16,134 bases of DNA from Flavisolibacter sp. (GCA_013695175.1 JACDAZ010000364.1:1-16134); one strand, 5' to 3'; shown: positions 1-7,951, counted from the stretch's first letter. Made by a program: numbers and translations. The notes: generated by a model from the letters alone, not told the origin.

Positions 1-447
1 GCTCATAACAAAAAAAGAAAATTTCAATACATAATTAATGAATGGGGAGTTGACCTTCAAAGTGAACATGAACGCTACCTTGTAGAAAAGCATTTTAAAA
101 AACCGGTTATCTTAATTAATTATCCGAAAGAGATTAAGGCATTTTACATGCGTCAAAATGATGATGGAAAAACCGTTGCTGCCATGGACATTTTAGCACC
201 CGGTATAGGTGAAATTGTAGGAGGTTCTCAAAGAGAAGAAAGATTGGATAAACTGGTAGCCAGGATGAAAGAAATGAATGTGCCAACAGTAGAATTATGG
301 TGGTATTTGGATATCAGGCGTTACGGTACGGTACCACATGCAGGTTTTGGTTTGGGGTTTGAAAGGATGGTACAATTTGTAACAGGTATGGGAAATATAA
401 GGGATGTGATAGCTTTTCCAAGAACACCAAAGAACGCTGAATTTTAA
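1..447 (+). CDS. asnS: Asparagine--tRNA ligase, C-terminal part (5' end outside window)
   Basis: This is the 3' end of a class II aminoacyl-tRNA synthetase that attaches asparagine to tRNA-Asn in the cytoplasm. The frame is open from base 1, so the gene begins upstream; the first internal ATG at 148 is not the start. About 148 residues are visible. Recognisable AsnRS stretches are [13 protein letters not shown] near the start, then [13 protein letters not shown], then the [20 protein letters not shown] segment. Class II motif 3 follows as [16 protein letters not shown], whose arginine contacts ATP, and the protein ends in the family-typical [14 protein letters not shown]. AspRS and LysRS share the fold, but the [12 protein letters not shown] and FPRTP end are typical of AsnRS. 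It converges on the next gene, with 36 nt between stops. Confidence 0.96.
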   Translation, partial: AHNKKRKFQYIINEWGVDLQSEHERYLVEKHFKKPVILINYPKEIKAFYMRQNDDGKTVAAMDILAPGIGEIVGGSQREERLDKLVARMKEMNVPTVELWWYLDIRRYGTVPHAGFGLGFERMVQFVTGMGNIRDVIAFPRTPKNAEF

Positions 448-483
448 TTACAAATTCCGGACAAATTTATTTTTTAATTCTAA

Positions 484-1287
484 TTAATCAGCAATAGTCA
501 GAACAGGAATATTTATATGCCTGATTATGTCTTTGCTATGTTGTTTTGTAAAAAGGGAGTCAAACCATTTGTGATGATGTGGTAAAACAAGTAATAAACT
601 TGCATCTATCTTTTCAACAAATTCTTCTATTCCTTTTGTAACATCCGAATTTTGAACAAGGTGAAACTGTGGATTTAAAGATTGCAATTTTGATAATAAT
701 GGATTTGCATCTTTGGGTTCATCCTTTTCATCTGCCACATGTAAAATATGAAGGGATATAGGAAAATCTTGAAATAAACTTTTCATAGCATCTACAGGTG
801 TTGCATCAATATTTTGTAAATCTGTTGCTAAAACAACACTTTTAAAATTTTTAAATGTCGTGTTTTCAGGAACAGTAATTACGGGGAATTTAAAACCCCT
901 GATTAAAGAAATTGCTGTACTGCCAAAAAGAGCTCTTTCAAGACCAGAATAATTGTTTCGGCCTAAAACAACAGCTAATGGGTTTGCTTCTTTTGTCATC
1001 TCATTCACTTCATCAGCCACATCACCTATTCTGCTTGTTGTACTGATTTCTAAATCGGGATAATTATTTATTAATTCTTCCTTCACCCGCATTAATCCGT
1101 TATCGGCATTGTTTTTTAGTTCTTCTGCAGATACCATAATAACAGGCATATCACTCATAGTGATTGGTATTTGATATACATGTAATAGTGATAATGGTGC
1201 CCCAAGTTCTTTGCAAAGTTTAGCTGCATAATGCGTAGCATTATCGGCTGCAGGAGTAAAATCTGTGAGTGCAATAATGGATTTCAT
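484..1287 (-). CDS. Tandem universal stress protein (UspA family, two Usp domains)
   Basis: A 267-aa cytoplasmic protein with two Usp folds: residues 1-140 (MKSIIALTDF, LSLLHVY, PVITVPE) and about 148-267 (FKSVVLATDL, LHILHVADE, PVLTIAD). Usp proteins bind ATP or other small ligands and support stress survival; the precise role here is unknown. The first domain keeps a near-canonical nucleotide motif around residues 109-124 (LGRNN..SGLERALFGST), although one usual glycine is Asn. The second domain has PHHHKWFDSL in that place with no GS element, so it probably does not bind ATP the same way. I place the start at the ATG at 1287, where the Usp fold begins. The open frame extends 27 codons further upstream, but that stretch is unlike the family. 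Divergent from the oxygenase gene; no clear Shine-Dalgarno or promoter seen. Confidence 0.9.
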   Translation of the reverse strand: MKSIIALTDFTPAADNATHYAAKLCKELGAPLSLLHVYQIPITMSDMPVIMVSAEELKNNADNGLMRVKEELINNYPDLEISTTSRIGDVADEVNEMTKEANPLAVVLGRNNYSGLERALFGSTAISLIRGFKFPVITVPENTTFKNFKSVVLATDLQNIDATPVDAMKSLFQDFPISLHILHVADEKDEPKDANPLLSKLQSLNPQFHLVQNSDVTKGIEEFVEKIDASLLLVLPHHHKWFDSLFTKQHSKDIIRHINIPVLTIAD

Positions 1288-1376
1288 ATTACTAGTGCTT
1301 ATTGAGTTGTAAAAATAAGATAACGCAAGCTTTAAAAACCTGACATTAAACAAATTCAAGGTGTACAACTAATTTG

Positions 1377-1384
1377 TAAATTTG
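1377..1384 (+). promoter_or_regulatory. Bacteroidota -7 element for the oxygenase gene
   Basis: TAAATTTG matches the TAnnTTTG -7 element of Bacteroidota sigma-A promoters. It ends 27 nt before the ATG at 1412, giving a predicted leader of roughly 20 nt. No good -33 TTG lies at the usual spacing. The match supports choosing the start at 1412 over the TTG at 1382, which would sit inside the promoter. Confidence 0.55.
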
Positions 1385-1411
1385 CTACCCCTTACTTCAA
1401 AAAGTTATATT

Positions 1412-2356
1412 ATGAATATTCCCGTTATTGATCTGAATGATTTCTTAAGTGGCGACGAAAAAAAGAAACAGGATTTTGTAAATAAGCTTGGAAAAGCTTA
1501 TGAAGAAGTTGGTTTTGTTGCTGTAAAAAATCATGGCATCCCCGATGATTTGATAGCAGACCTGTATAAATATGTACAACAATTTTATGCCTTTCCGACA
1601 GAGAAGAAATTAAAGTATGAAATAAAGGAATTAGCAGGGCAAAGAGGCTATACATCATTTGGCCGCGAGCATGCAAAAGGATATGAAGCTCCCGATCTGA
1701 AAGAGTTTTTCCAACATGGACAAACTGTTGAAGATAATGATCCTATTAAGAAAGAATATCCTGATAATGTGAAAGTTGAAGAAGTGCCGGAATTTACACC
1801 TACACTTAATAAAGCCTATAGAAATTTTGAAAAAAGCGGTACTTCGCTTTTGCAGGCCATTGCCTTATTTCTTGGCTTAGATGAACATTATTTTGATGAA
1901 TATGTACACAATGGTAATTCAATACTGAGGGCTATACATTATCCTCCAATTTCAGGTGAACCCAAATCAGCTATAAGGGCTGAACAGCATGAGGATATTA
2001 ATTTAATTACATTGTTAGTTGGTGCTTCAGCAGATGGATTACAAATTCTAACAAATCAAAATGAGTGGGTTGGTGTAACATCTTTGCCTGAACAAATAGT
2101 GGTAAATGTGGGTGATATGCTGCAGCGTCTTACAAATAACAGGCTTAGGTCTACAACACATAGAGTGGTAAATCCTCCGAGAGAACTTTGGGGCACATCC
2201 CGGTTTTCAATTCCTTTTTTCCTGCATCCAAAAAGCAGTATGAGTCTTGCTTGCCTTGAAGGTTGTATTAATGAAGATCATCCAAAAGAATATGAAGATG
2301 CAACTGCGGGTGAATATTTAGATGAAAGATTAAGAGAAATCGGGCTCAAAAAATAA
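1412..2356 (+). CDS. 2-oxoglutarate/Fe(II)-dependent oxygenase, isopenicillin N synthase-like
   Basis: A 314-aa cytoplasmic non-haem iron oxygenase. The N-terminal DIOX_N-like part (residues 1 to about 120) has IPVIDLNDFLSG and GFVAVKNHGIP. The C-terminal double-stranded beta-helix carries the iron ligands: H193-E-D195 and H250 (in THRVV). R264-F-S266 forms the RxS motif that binds the 2-oxoglutarate carboxylate. All key residues are present, so it should be active. Substrate cannot be read from sequence: the family includes ethylene-forming enzyme, flavonoid and gibberellin oxidases and IPNS itself, and the intact RxS fits a 2OG user rather than a cosubstrate-free IPNS. The ATG at 1412 starts the fold directly; a TTG ten codons upstream is rejected. 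It is monocistronic between its own promoter and a strong terminator, and no biosynthetic cluster surrounds it. Confidence 0.93.
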   Translation: MNIPVIDLNDFLSGDEKKKQDFVNKLGKAYEEVGFVAVKNHGIPDDLIADLYKYVQQFYAFPTEKKLKYEIKELAGQRGYTSFGREHAKGYEAPDLKEFFQHGQTVEDNDPIKKEYPDNVKVEEVPEFTPTLNKAYRNFEKSGTSLLQAIALFLGLDEHYFDEYVHNGNSILRAIHYPPISGEPKSAIRAEQHEDINLITLLVGASADGLQILTNQNEWVGVTSLPEQIVVNVGDMLQRLTNNRLRSTTHRVVNPPRELWGTSRFSIPFFLHPKSSMSLACLEGCINEDHPKEYEDATAGEYLDERLREIGLKK

Positions 2357-2376
2357 GTATGTAATAATTTCTTTTC

Positions 2377-2402
2377 AATCCTGCTTTGCGGGATTTTTTT
2401 TT
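2377..2402 (+). terminator. Rho-independent terminator after the oxygenase gene
   Basis: The stem AATCCTGC (2377-2384) pairs with GCGGGATT (2388-2395) with one U-G wobble and a 3-nt TTT loop, followed by a T-run. It lies 20 nt after the stop codon. Confidence 0.88.
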
Positions 2403-2521
2403 GCCGATAATCCATTTATTAGGCCGCTCATAAATATTTTTTAATAATGCTTATTTTCATATTATTGAAAATCAAGTAGTTAGTTGATCCCGCTCATAGG
2501 CTTTACTCATTACCCTAAAAA

Positions 2522-2552
2522 ATATGGTACTATGTGTTGCACAGTACCATAT
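2522..2552. promoter_or_regulatory. Inverted repeat, candidate PadR operator
   Basis: ATATGGTACT (2522-2531) and AGTACCATAT (2543-2552) are perfect 10-bp inverted arms around an 11-nt centre that itself holds GTG-ttg-CAC. There is no T-run, so it is not a terminator. The TTG at 2537-2539 in the centre is 20 nt from a -7 element at 2560-2567, so a dimer bound here would cover the -33 element. Position directly upstream of a padR gene suggests autoregulation; that part is inference. Confidence 0.65.
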
Positions 2553-2559
2553 ATCATCA

Positions 2560-2567
2560 TATATTTG
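2560..2567 (+). promoter_or_regulatory. -7 element of the padR-pspC promoter
   Basis: TATATTTG is an exact TAnnTTTG match. A TTG at 2537-2539 lies 20 nt upstream, the usual -33 spacing. Transcription would begin near 2573 and leave a leader of roughly 65-70 nt before padR. Confidence 0.65.
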
Positions 2568-2640
2568 TGGTGCAAACAATTTTAAAGTATACCAGTTCTG
2601 CCGGTAAGGCCACCGGAAGAGAAGGTGAAAATTCAGAAAA

Positions 2641-2976
2641 ATGAATATTGAAAATACTCAGAGCCAGATGCGAAAGGGAATACTGGAGTTCTGTATTCTT
2701 TCCATAATAAGAAGAGGAGAAGCTTATCCCAGTGATATTGTGGAGGAGATGAAAGCTGCTAATCTTCATATTCTGGAAGGAACCCTTTATCCACTACTGA
2801 CACGCTTGAAAAATGCGGAAATGCTTACTTATCGTTGGGTTGAAAGTTTATCAGGACCGCCACGAAAATATTTTTCACTCACAGAAAAAGGAGAAAAATT
2901 TTACCAGGAATTAGAACAAACCTGGATGGAACTTTCTAACGGGGTAAACGCATTAACAAACAAAATAGTAGAGTAA
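2641..2976 (+). CDS. PadR family transcriptional regulator
   Basis: A 111-aa short-form PadR repressor. The winged helix-turn-helix covers residues 10 to about 90. LEFCILSIIRRGEAYPSDIVEEM is the usual opening, GTLYPLL (47-53) is the highly conserved part of the recognition helix, and PPRKYFSLTEKG (73-84) is the wing. The remaining tail to residue 111 is a single dimerisation helix, as in the small subfamily. PadR proteins bind inverted repeats and respond to phenolics, drugs or envelope stress; the signal here is unknown. The purine-rich AGAGAAGG about 20 nt upstream is too far to be a good ribosome site. It is 47 nt ahead of the PspC gene on the same strand, a pairing common in Bacteroidota, so it probably controls that gene and itself through the inverted repeat at 2522-2552. 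Confidence 0.95.
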   Translation: MNIENTQSQMRKGILEFCILSIIRRGEAYPSDIVEEMKAANLHILEGTLYPLLTRLKNAEMLTYRWVESLSGPPRKYFSLTEKGEKFYQELEQTWMELSNGVNALTNKIVE

Positions 2977-3023
2977 ACATTTTTTATAACTGTCTGCCAA
3001 TAGCGGGCTTCAACCAAAAAAAA

Positions 3024-5249
3024 ATGAAAAAGATTATAAACATAAATTTATCAGGCAGGGTAATTCCAATAGAGGATGCTGCCTATGAAAATTTACAACA
3101 GTATATAGATAGTCTTCGCCGCTACTTCGCTAATGAAGAAGGTCGCGATGAAATTATCAACGATATAGAAAGCAGGATTGCCGAGCTAATGAGTGAGGTT
3201 TCCAAGAAAGACAATACTCCGGTTACAGAGTCAGATATGGAAGCCATTATCAATTCTATGGGAAGAATTGAAGATTTTGCAGAAGTAGATGCTGCTGATA
3301 CTATACCAGGTGGGCAACATACAGCTTCGGCGGAGTATGCCCAAACTGAAAAAAAGAGGTTTAAAGGAAGATTATACCGTGACAGAACTGATAAAATTCT
3401 GGGTGGTGTGTGCGCAGGGATCGCTAATTATTTAAATGTTGATCCGGCTATTATCAGATTACTTTTTGCCATTATTACTTTTGGTGGTTTTGGATTTGGA
3501 ATCTTAATATATATCGTTCTATGGATTGTTTTACCTCCACGGGACCTGGAAGATTTTGTTGGTAAAAGATTATTTAGAAATCCGGAAGACAGGATCATTG
3601 GTGGTGTGGCAGGTGGTTTGGGTGCTTACTTTAATAAAGAGGCATGGATGATCAGGTTAATTTTTGTAGCTCCTTTGATCTTAAATATTTTCCTCAGTAT
3701 AATAAATGGAATATTTGGAAATTTCGGCAGGCATTATGGTCCAGATTTATTCTTTGGATCATTTACCGGAACATTCATATTAGCATACATAATCTTATGG
3801 ATCGTATTACCGGAAGCAAAAAGTCCATTTCAAAAAATGGAAATGCGTGGCGAAAAAGTTGATGTAAATCGTATACGTCAAAATGTAAAAGAAGGTATGA
3901 CGGATTTCAAAGGACGCATGCAGGAATGGGGTGAAGAAGTAAAAACATCTGCACAACAATTTGGTGATAGAGCCAGTGAATTTGCAAATACACGTGGTAA
4001 AACCTTTGCAACCGAAGCCGCACAGGCAGCGCGACCAGTTGCTAACGGTATTGGTCATGCGATAGGAGTTTTATTTAAAGCATTCTTCTTATTTATTGCC
4101 GGAAGCATTGCCTTTGCACTTTTTGTTGCTATGATTGTTTTGATATTTGGCGGTGGTACAGCTATTTGGCCATTAAAAGAAAGTTTTTTAGGATTTGTGC
4201 TTGATGGTTTCTGGCAAAAACTATTTTTCTGGGGAACTGTAATATTCTTTTTTCTTACGCCACTGGTAGCATTTATTACCTGGTTGGTACGCCGGATGCT
4301 GCGTGTTAGAACACAGCGTCATTACCTGGGATACATTTTTGGAGGTTTGTGGATCGTAGGTATATTTTGTCTTATTACTTTAATATCAAGTTTGGTTAGA
4401 GATACAAGAAGAGTGGGTACGGTAACAGAGCAGGTAGCAATGGCACAGCCTCAAAATAGCAGGTTAATAGTAAATGTAAATGAGCCTGAAATAAGATTTA
4501 GCGGAGACTTATGGTTTATTGATGATAGTGATACCGGTTGGGATCTATCAGAGGACAGTTTGCATTATTCTGATGTAAGATTTAGAGTAACAAAAAGTGT
4601 TGACAGCAATTATTCTGTGATAGTTCATAAATATAGCAGGGGAAGTAACAGAACTTCAGCTATGCGTCGCGCTGAAAAAATAAGTTTTAATGTTTCTTCA
4701 ACTGACAGCATTTTAAATCTTGGTAGTGGTTTAGCTATTGACCAGACAAGTAAGTTTCGTGGTCAGAGAGTAGTGGTTGAAATAAAAGTACCTGTAGGAA
4801 AACGAATCATGTTTGATGAATCTGTAGAAAACAGAATTAACCCCGGTCGTATTCGTGTAGGTGTAAATAAAGACAGAAGAGACAGGAGAAACAGAAGAGA
4901 CAGGGGATGGGATTATGAGTGGGATTCGGATAACAATTTCTTTAACTGGAAGACCGGAATAACATATGTGATGTCTGCAACAGGTCAATTGGTTGATGAA
5001 ACTTCTCCGGTTTCAACTGAACCGGCGGCAACTGACACATACGAGTACAGGGGAAGTGGTGATGACCTGAATAAAGAAATAGAAGATCAACGCAGAAAAA
5101 CACAGGAAGAAGAAAGAAAATTAAGAGAACTGGAACAAAGACGAAATGAAGGAACAACAATAATTGAAACACCAGTAAAAAAGAAGTTTACAACTTCAGG
5201 GATTTCATCATCTTTCATTACATCACCTGTTTTATCATTGGTAATTTAA
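3024..5249 (+). CDS. Double PspC-domain membrane protein, envelope stress-related
   Basis: A 741-aa inner-membrane protein. Residues 1-90 are a soluble region rich in acidic helices. Two PspC domains follow: about 112-172 (DRTDKILGGVCAGIANYLNV, ending LWIVLPP) and about 181-264 (PEDRIIGGVAGGLGAYFNKE, ending LWIVLPE). An amphipathic, Ala/Gln/Arg-rich stretch covers about 270-345. Three or more hydrophobic segments lie near 347-378, 398-422 and 434-457. A likely extracytoplasmic beta-rich part spans about 478-660, and an EK/R-rich coiled coil (EEERKLRELEQRR) lies near the C-terminus. PspC in enterobacteria is part of the phage-shock membrane-stress response; with no pspA here, that role is only suggested. 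Residues 617-628 are DRR-DRR-NRR-DRG, coded by a 9-bp tandem repeat. It sits behind padR and is closed by a strong terminator. Confidence 0.9.
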   Translation: MKKIININLSGRVIPIEDAAYENLQQYIDSLRRYFANEEGRDEIINDIESRIAELMSEVSKKDNTPVTESDMEAIINSMGRIEDFAEVDAADTIPGGQHTASAEYAQTEKKRFKGRLYRDRTDKILGGVCAGIANYLNVDPAIIRLLFAIITFGGFGFGILIYIVLWIVLPPRDLEDFVGKRLFRNPEDRIIGGVAGGLGAYFNKEAWMIRLIFVAPLILNIFLSIINGIFGNFGRHYGPDLFFGSFTGTFILAYIILWIVLPEAKSPFQKMEMRGEKVDVNRIRQNVKEGMTDFKGRMQEWGEEVKTSAQQFGDRASEFANTRGKTFATEAAQAARPVANGIGHAIGVLFKAFFLFIAGSIAFALFVAMIVLIFGGGTAIWPLKESFLGFVLDGFWQKLFFWGTVIFFFLTPLVAFITWLVRRMLRVRTQRHYLGYIFGGLWIVGIFCLITLISSLVRDTRRVGTVTEQVAMAQPQNSRLIVNVNEPEIRFSGDLWFIDDSDTGWDLSEDSLHYSDVRFRVTKSVDSNYSVIVHKYSRGSNRTSAMRRAEKISFNVSSTDSILNLGSGLAIDQTSKFRGQRVVVEIKVPVGKRIMFDESVENRINPGRIRVGVNKDRRDRRNRRDRGWDYEWDSDNNFFNWKTGITYVMSATGQLVDETSPVSTEPAATDTYEYRGSGDDLNKEIEDQRRKTQEEERKLRELEQRRNEGTTIIETPVKKKFTTSGISSSFITSPVLSLVI
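4872..4907 (+). repeat. 9-bp imperfect tandem repeat (4 units) inside the PspC gene
   Basis: GACAGAAGA, GACAGGAGA, AACAGAAGA and GACAGGGGA follow one another without gaps. In frame they encode Asp/Asn-Arg-Arg/Gly triplets, an arginine-rich linker next to a Trp/Asp-rich stretch. A unit of 9 bp keeps the frame if copy number changes. Confidence 0.7.
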
Positions 5250-5291
5250 ATTGGTTGAAGCTGCCCTTGTTATTAACGGTGGAGTAATGTT

Positions 5292-5322
5292 AAGAGAGAC
5301 CTTTTTGGTCTCTCTTTTTTTA
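5292..5322 (+). terminator. Rho-independent terminator after the PspC gene
   Basis: AAGAGAGACC (5292-5301) and GGTCTCTCTT (5307-5316) pair perfectly over 10 bp around a TTTTT loop, and the right arm runs into a T-tract. It ends the padR-pspC unit. Confidence 0.93.
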
Positions 5323-5366
5323 ATAACAGGGGATTAACAATAACTATTGATTGTTCTCCTGAAGCT

Positions 5367-5374
5367 TATTTTTG
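5367..5374 (+). promoter_or_regulatory. -7 element of the gcvT promoter
   Basis: TATTTTTG matches TAnnTTTG and lies 18 nt before the gcvT ATG. The nearest TTG (5347-5349) is 17 nt upstream, slightly closer than the usual -33 spacing. Confidence 0.55.
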
Positions 5375-5392
5375 CACTCTTAAATAAATTGA

Positions 5393-6478
5393 ATGAAGAA
5401 CACCCCCTTTACATCAAAGCACATTGCAGCCGGAGCCAGGATGCTTGAATTTGCAGGTTACAACATGCCCATTAGCTATACTGGCATTAATGAAGAACAT
5501 CAGGCTGTTAGAAAAAATGCAGGAGTATTTGATGTCAGCCACATGGGAGAATTCATTCTGAAAGGTGAAAATGCATTGGATCTTATACAACGTACCACTA
5601 CAAACGATGCTTCAAAACTTACTAAAGGCAAAGCTCAGTATAGTTGTTTTCCCAATGAACAGGGAGGCATTATTGATGATCTTCTTGTTTATTGTATAGA
5701 GGAAAATAAAGTTTACATGCTTGTAGTTAATGCCAGTAATATTGATAAAGACTGGAACTGGCTTCAAAAGAACAATGATAAGCAAGTGGAAATGCATAAC
5801 ATTAGCGACGATACTTGTTTGCTTGCCGTACAAGGTCCAAATGCTACTAAAGTTTTACAATCTCTTACCGAAATGGATATTTTGAATCTTAAATATTACA
5901 CTTTTGCTAAAGGCATGTTTGCAGGGGTTGAAAATGTTCTTGTAAGTGCTACAGGTTATACCGGCGCCGGTGGGGTGGAAATATATTTTGAAAATAAAAA
6001 AGATAATGCTGATAAAATATGGGATGCCATTTTTGATGCAGGGTCTGCGCAGGGTATACAACCTATTGGATTGGCAGCAAGAGACACATTGAGATTGGAG
6101 ATGGGTTATTGTTTGTATGGTAATGATATTGATGATACAACTTCTCCACTGGAAGCCGGGCTTGGATGGATAACAAAATTTAATAAAGACTTTATTGCAA
6201 AAGATAAATTGCAAACGCAAAAACAGGAAGGTATTCAGAGAAAGTTAATTGGTTTTGAAATGATTGACAGGGGCATACCCCGTCATGGTTATGAAATATT
6301 TGATAAAGAAGGGAATAAAATTGGTTATGTTACTTCAGGTACACAATCGCCATCTTTAAATAAAGCAATTGGTATGGGGTATGTAGAAAATAATTATTCA
6401 TCTATTGATTCAGAAATTTTTATTAAAGTAAGAGAAAAGCAATTAAAAGGGAGTGTAGTAAAAATTCCATTTAGCTAA
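5393..6478 (+). CDS. gcvT: Glycine cleavage system T protein (aminomethyltransferase)
   Basis: A 361-aa cytoplasmic enzyme, close to the usual length of about 364. It moves the aminomethyl carbon from lipoylated H protein to tetrahydrofolate, yielding 5,10-methylene-THF and ammonia. Conserved features in order: SHMGEF near residue 50, [10 protein letters not shown] with the acidic pair at D95-D96 that includes the catalytic aspartate position, [38 protein letters not shown] and SPLEAGLGW. The C-terminal barrel starts near 280 with [18 protein letters not shown] and [19 protein letters not shown]. The usual second motif GYTGEDG is GYTGAGG here, a mild variant. gcvH and gcvP are not in the window, as is common in this phylum. 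It is followed after 1 nt by an SRPBCC gene. The alternative YgfZ/dimethylglycine dehydrogenase-like assignment is less likely given these motifs. Confidence 0.95.
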   Translation: MKNTPFTSKHIAAGARMLEFAGYNMPISYTGINEEHQAVRKNAGVFDVSHMGEFILKGENALDLIQRTTTNDASKLTKGKAQYSCFPNEQGGIIDDLLVYCIEENKVYMLVVNASNIDKDWNWLQKNNDKQVEMHNISDDTCLLAVQGPNATKVLQSLTEMDILNLKYYTFAKGMFAGVENVLVSATGYTGAGGVEIYFENKKDNADKIWDAIFDAGSAQGIQPIGLAARDTLRLEMGYCLYGNDIDDTTSPLEAGLGWITKFNKDFIAKDKLQTQKQEGIQRKLIGFEMIDRGIPRHGYEIFDKEGNKIGYVTSGTQSPSLNKAIGMGYVENNYSSIDSEIFIKVREKQLKGSVVKIPFS

Positions 6479-6479
6479 A

Positions 6480-6959
6480 ATGCCTGTTATAAAACTTACC
6501 ACTTTTATTGCCGCACCGGTAGATAGAGTATTTGATCTTTCACGAAGCATAGATTTTCACAAATATTCAATGAACAAATATGGTGAAAAACCTGTTGATG
6601 GACGAATTACAGGCTTAATTGAAGAAAACGAATCAGTTACCTGGTCGGCAAAGCATTTATTTAAAACCCGAAGATTAACGGTTCGTATCTCCAAAATCCA
6701 AAAACCTGATTTATTTATAGATGAACTGGTAAAAGGAGATTTTCATAAGCTGACTCATGAACACCATTTTAAAACAATTGAAAATGGAACGATCATGATA
6801 GATCAGTTTTATTTTGAAATACATTATAATATACTGGGCAGCGTATTGAATAGAATTTACCTTACTAATTATTTGAAAAATTTGTTGGTAGAAAGAAATA
6901 AATCAATTAAGGAAGCCGCAGAATCAAATAGATGGAAACATTACCTGCACCAAAAATAA
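6480..6959 (+). CDS. SRPBCC family protein
   Basis: A 159-aa small helix-grip protein. It opens with IKLTTFIAAPVDRVFDLSRSIDFHKYSM, the usual first strand and helices of START/Bet v1-like ligand-binding proteins, and ends with the long C-terminal helix YLKNLLVERNKSIKEAAE. WSAKHLFKTRRLTVRI and DQFYFEIHYNILGSVLNRIY belong to the beta-sheet. The pattern resembles the cell-division-inhibitor-like/CoxG-type SRPBCC proteins of Bacteroidota; ligand and role are unknown. The ATG begins 1 nt after the gcvT stop, so translation is probably coupled and the two share a transcript, though nothing else ties it to glycine cleavage. Confidence 0.85.
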   Translation: MPVIKLTTFIAAPVDRVFDLSRSIDFHKYSMNKYGEKPVDGRITGLIEENESVTWSAKHLFKTRRLTVRISKIQKPDLFIDELVKGDFHKLTHEHHFKTIENGTIMIDQFYFEIHYNILGSVLNRIYLTNYLKNLLVERNKSIKEAAESNRWKHYLHQK

Positions 6960-7029
6960 ATTACTTCCATTCGAATATTTAAAATGGAGCTTAAAAAAGC
7001 TTATCTTTTTATAACTAAAAAATTGAGTT

Positions 7030-7923
7030 ATGTCCATTTCAATTATTGGTTGCGGAACCTTGGGAAAAATCACCGCTAATTTATTTTTAAAGGAGGGCAT
7101 AAAAGTAAAAATCATTTTAAGAAATCCTGAAACCGTAAAAGATCTACAGGAAAAGGGAGCGGAAATTATACAAGGCGATGTAAATTCAGAAAACAGTTTG
7201 CATGAAGCATGTAAAGATGCAGAAGTTATATTAACTGCAGTACATGGAATGCTGGGTAAGGGCAAAAATGCATCAAAAAGAATAGATGATGAGGCACATT
7301 GCAGGTTAATTAATATAGCTAAAGAGGCAGGCGTTCATCAATTCATATATACTTCTGCTTCAGGTGCATCGCCAAATCATCCCATTGATTTTTGGAAGAC
7401 AAAGTATAAAGTAGAGCAATGTCTTATAGCGAGTGGACTCAATTATACTATCATACGCCCTTCAGCCTTTATGGAAACACACATGCATTTTTTAATTGGG
7501 AAACCTTTACTTGAAAAAGGTAAAGTAAATTTATTTGGGAAAGGAGAGGCATCTACAAATTTTATTTCTGCAGCAGATGTAGCGCAAATAAATTTCTTAA
7601 TTTATAAAAATGAAGAATATTATAACACCATTATTGAATTGGGTGGCCCAGACAATTTATCACGAAATGAAGTAGTAAATCTATATGAAAAACACTCAGG
7701 AAAAAAAGCTAAAGTCACTCGCCTGCCATTAACTGTAGTAAAAACATTGTCTACTCTCATTAAGCCTTTTCATGAAGGCATTTCAAGAATAATGAAAGTG
7801 GGGTTTATAGGTGAAACTGTTGAAACGGCTATGGATACTTCATTCACAATTAAACGTTTTGGATTAGAACCAACAAGTGCTGAAGAATTTATTAAAGACC
7901 AGGTATCCTCTCACCTACGATAA
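7030..7923 (+). CDS. NmrA-like / atypical SDR NAD(P)-binding protein
   Basis: A 297-aa Rossmann-fold protein. The N-terminus has SISIIGCGTLGKI, a G7-x-G9-x-x-G12 dinucleotide-binding motif, followed by IILRNPE after strand 2, which may favour NADP binding. IIQGDVNS after strand 3 and ILTAVHG after strand 4 complete the nucleotide half. FIYTSASGASPNHP and the following TKYKVEQ match the atypical SDR layout; YTIIRPSAFME and VNLFGKGEASTNFISAADVA are typical of the NmrA/NAD(P)H-azoreductase-like group. Such proteins act as redox sensors or reductases; no substrate can be assigned. It starts 70 nt after the SRPBCC gene. TATCTTTT at 7002-7009 is a one-mismatch -7 element, so it may have its own promoter. 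Confidence 0.87.
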   Translation: MSISIIGCGTLGKITANLFLKEGIKVKIILRNPETVKDLQEKGAEIIQGDVNSENSLHEACKDAEVILTAVHGMLGKGKNASKRIDDEAHCRLINIAKEAGVHQFIYTSASGASPNHPIDFWKTKYKVEQCLIASGLNYTIIRPSAFMETHMHFLIGKPLLEKGKVNLFGKGEASTNFISAADVAQINFLIYKNEEYYNTIIELGGPDNLSRNEVVNLYEKHSGKKAKVTRLPLTVVKTLSTLIKPFHEGISRIMKVGFIGETVETAMDTSFTIKRFGLEPTSAEEFIKDQVSSHLR

Positions 7924-7951
7924 TTTTGTCTCTTTAAAAAATCAACAACAA

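Noticed and set aside
452..475. Possible asnS terminator (AAATT/AATTT stem then T-rich)
   Set aside because: Only a 5-bp all-AT stem; too weak to call.
1288..1368. 27-codon N-terminal extension of the universal stress protein
   Set aside because: The extension is low-complexity and unlike Usp proteins, which start at MKSIIALTDF.
1382..1411. Ten-codon N-terminal extension of the oxygenase from TTG at 1382
   Set aside because: The TTG overlaps the -7 element TAAATTTG, and the oxygenase fold starts exactly at the ATG at 1412.
2522..2552. Hairpin as a terminator or riboswitch element
   Set aside because: No T-tract follows and it lies upstream of the predicted transcript start, so an operator fits better.
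5855..6220. 121-aa minus-strand open frame
   Set aside because: It lies wholly antisense to gcvT, has no recognisable domain and no start signals; composition is that of a shadow frame.
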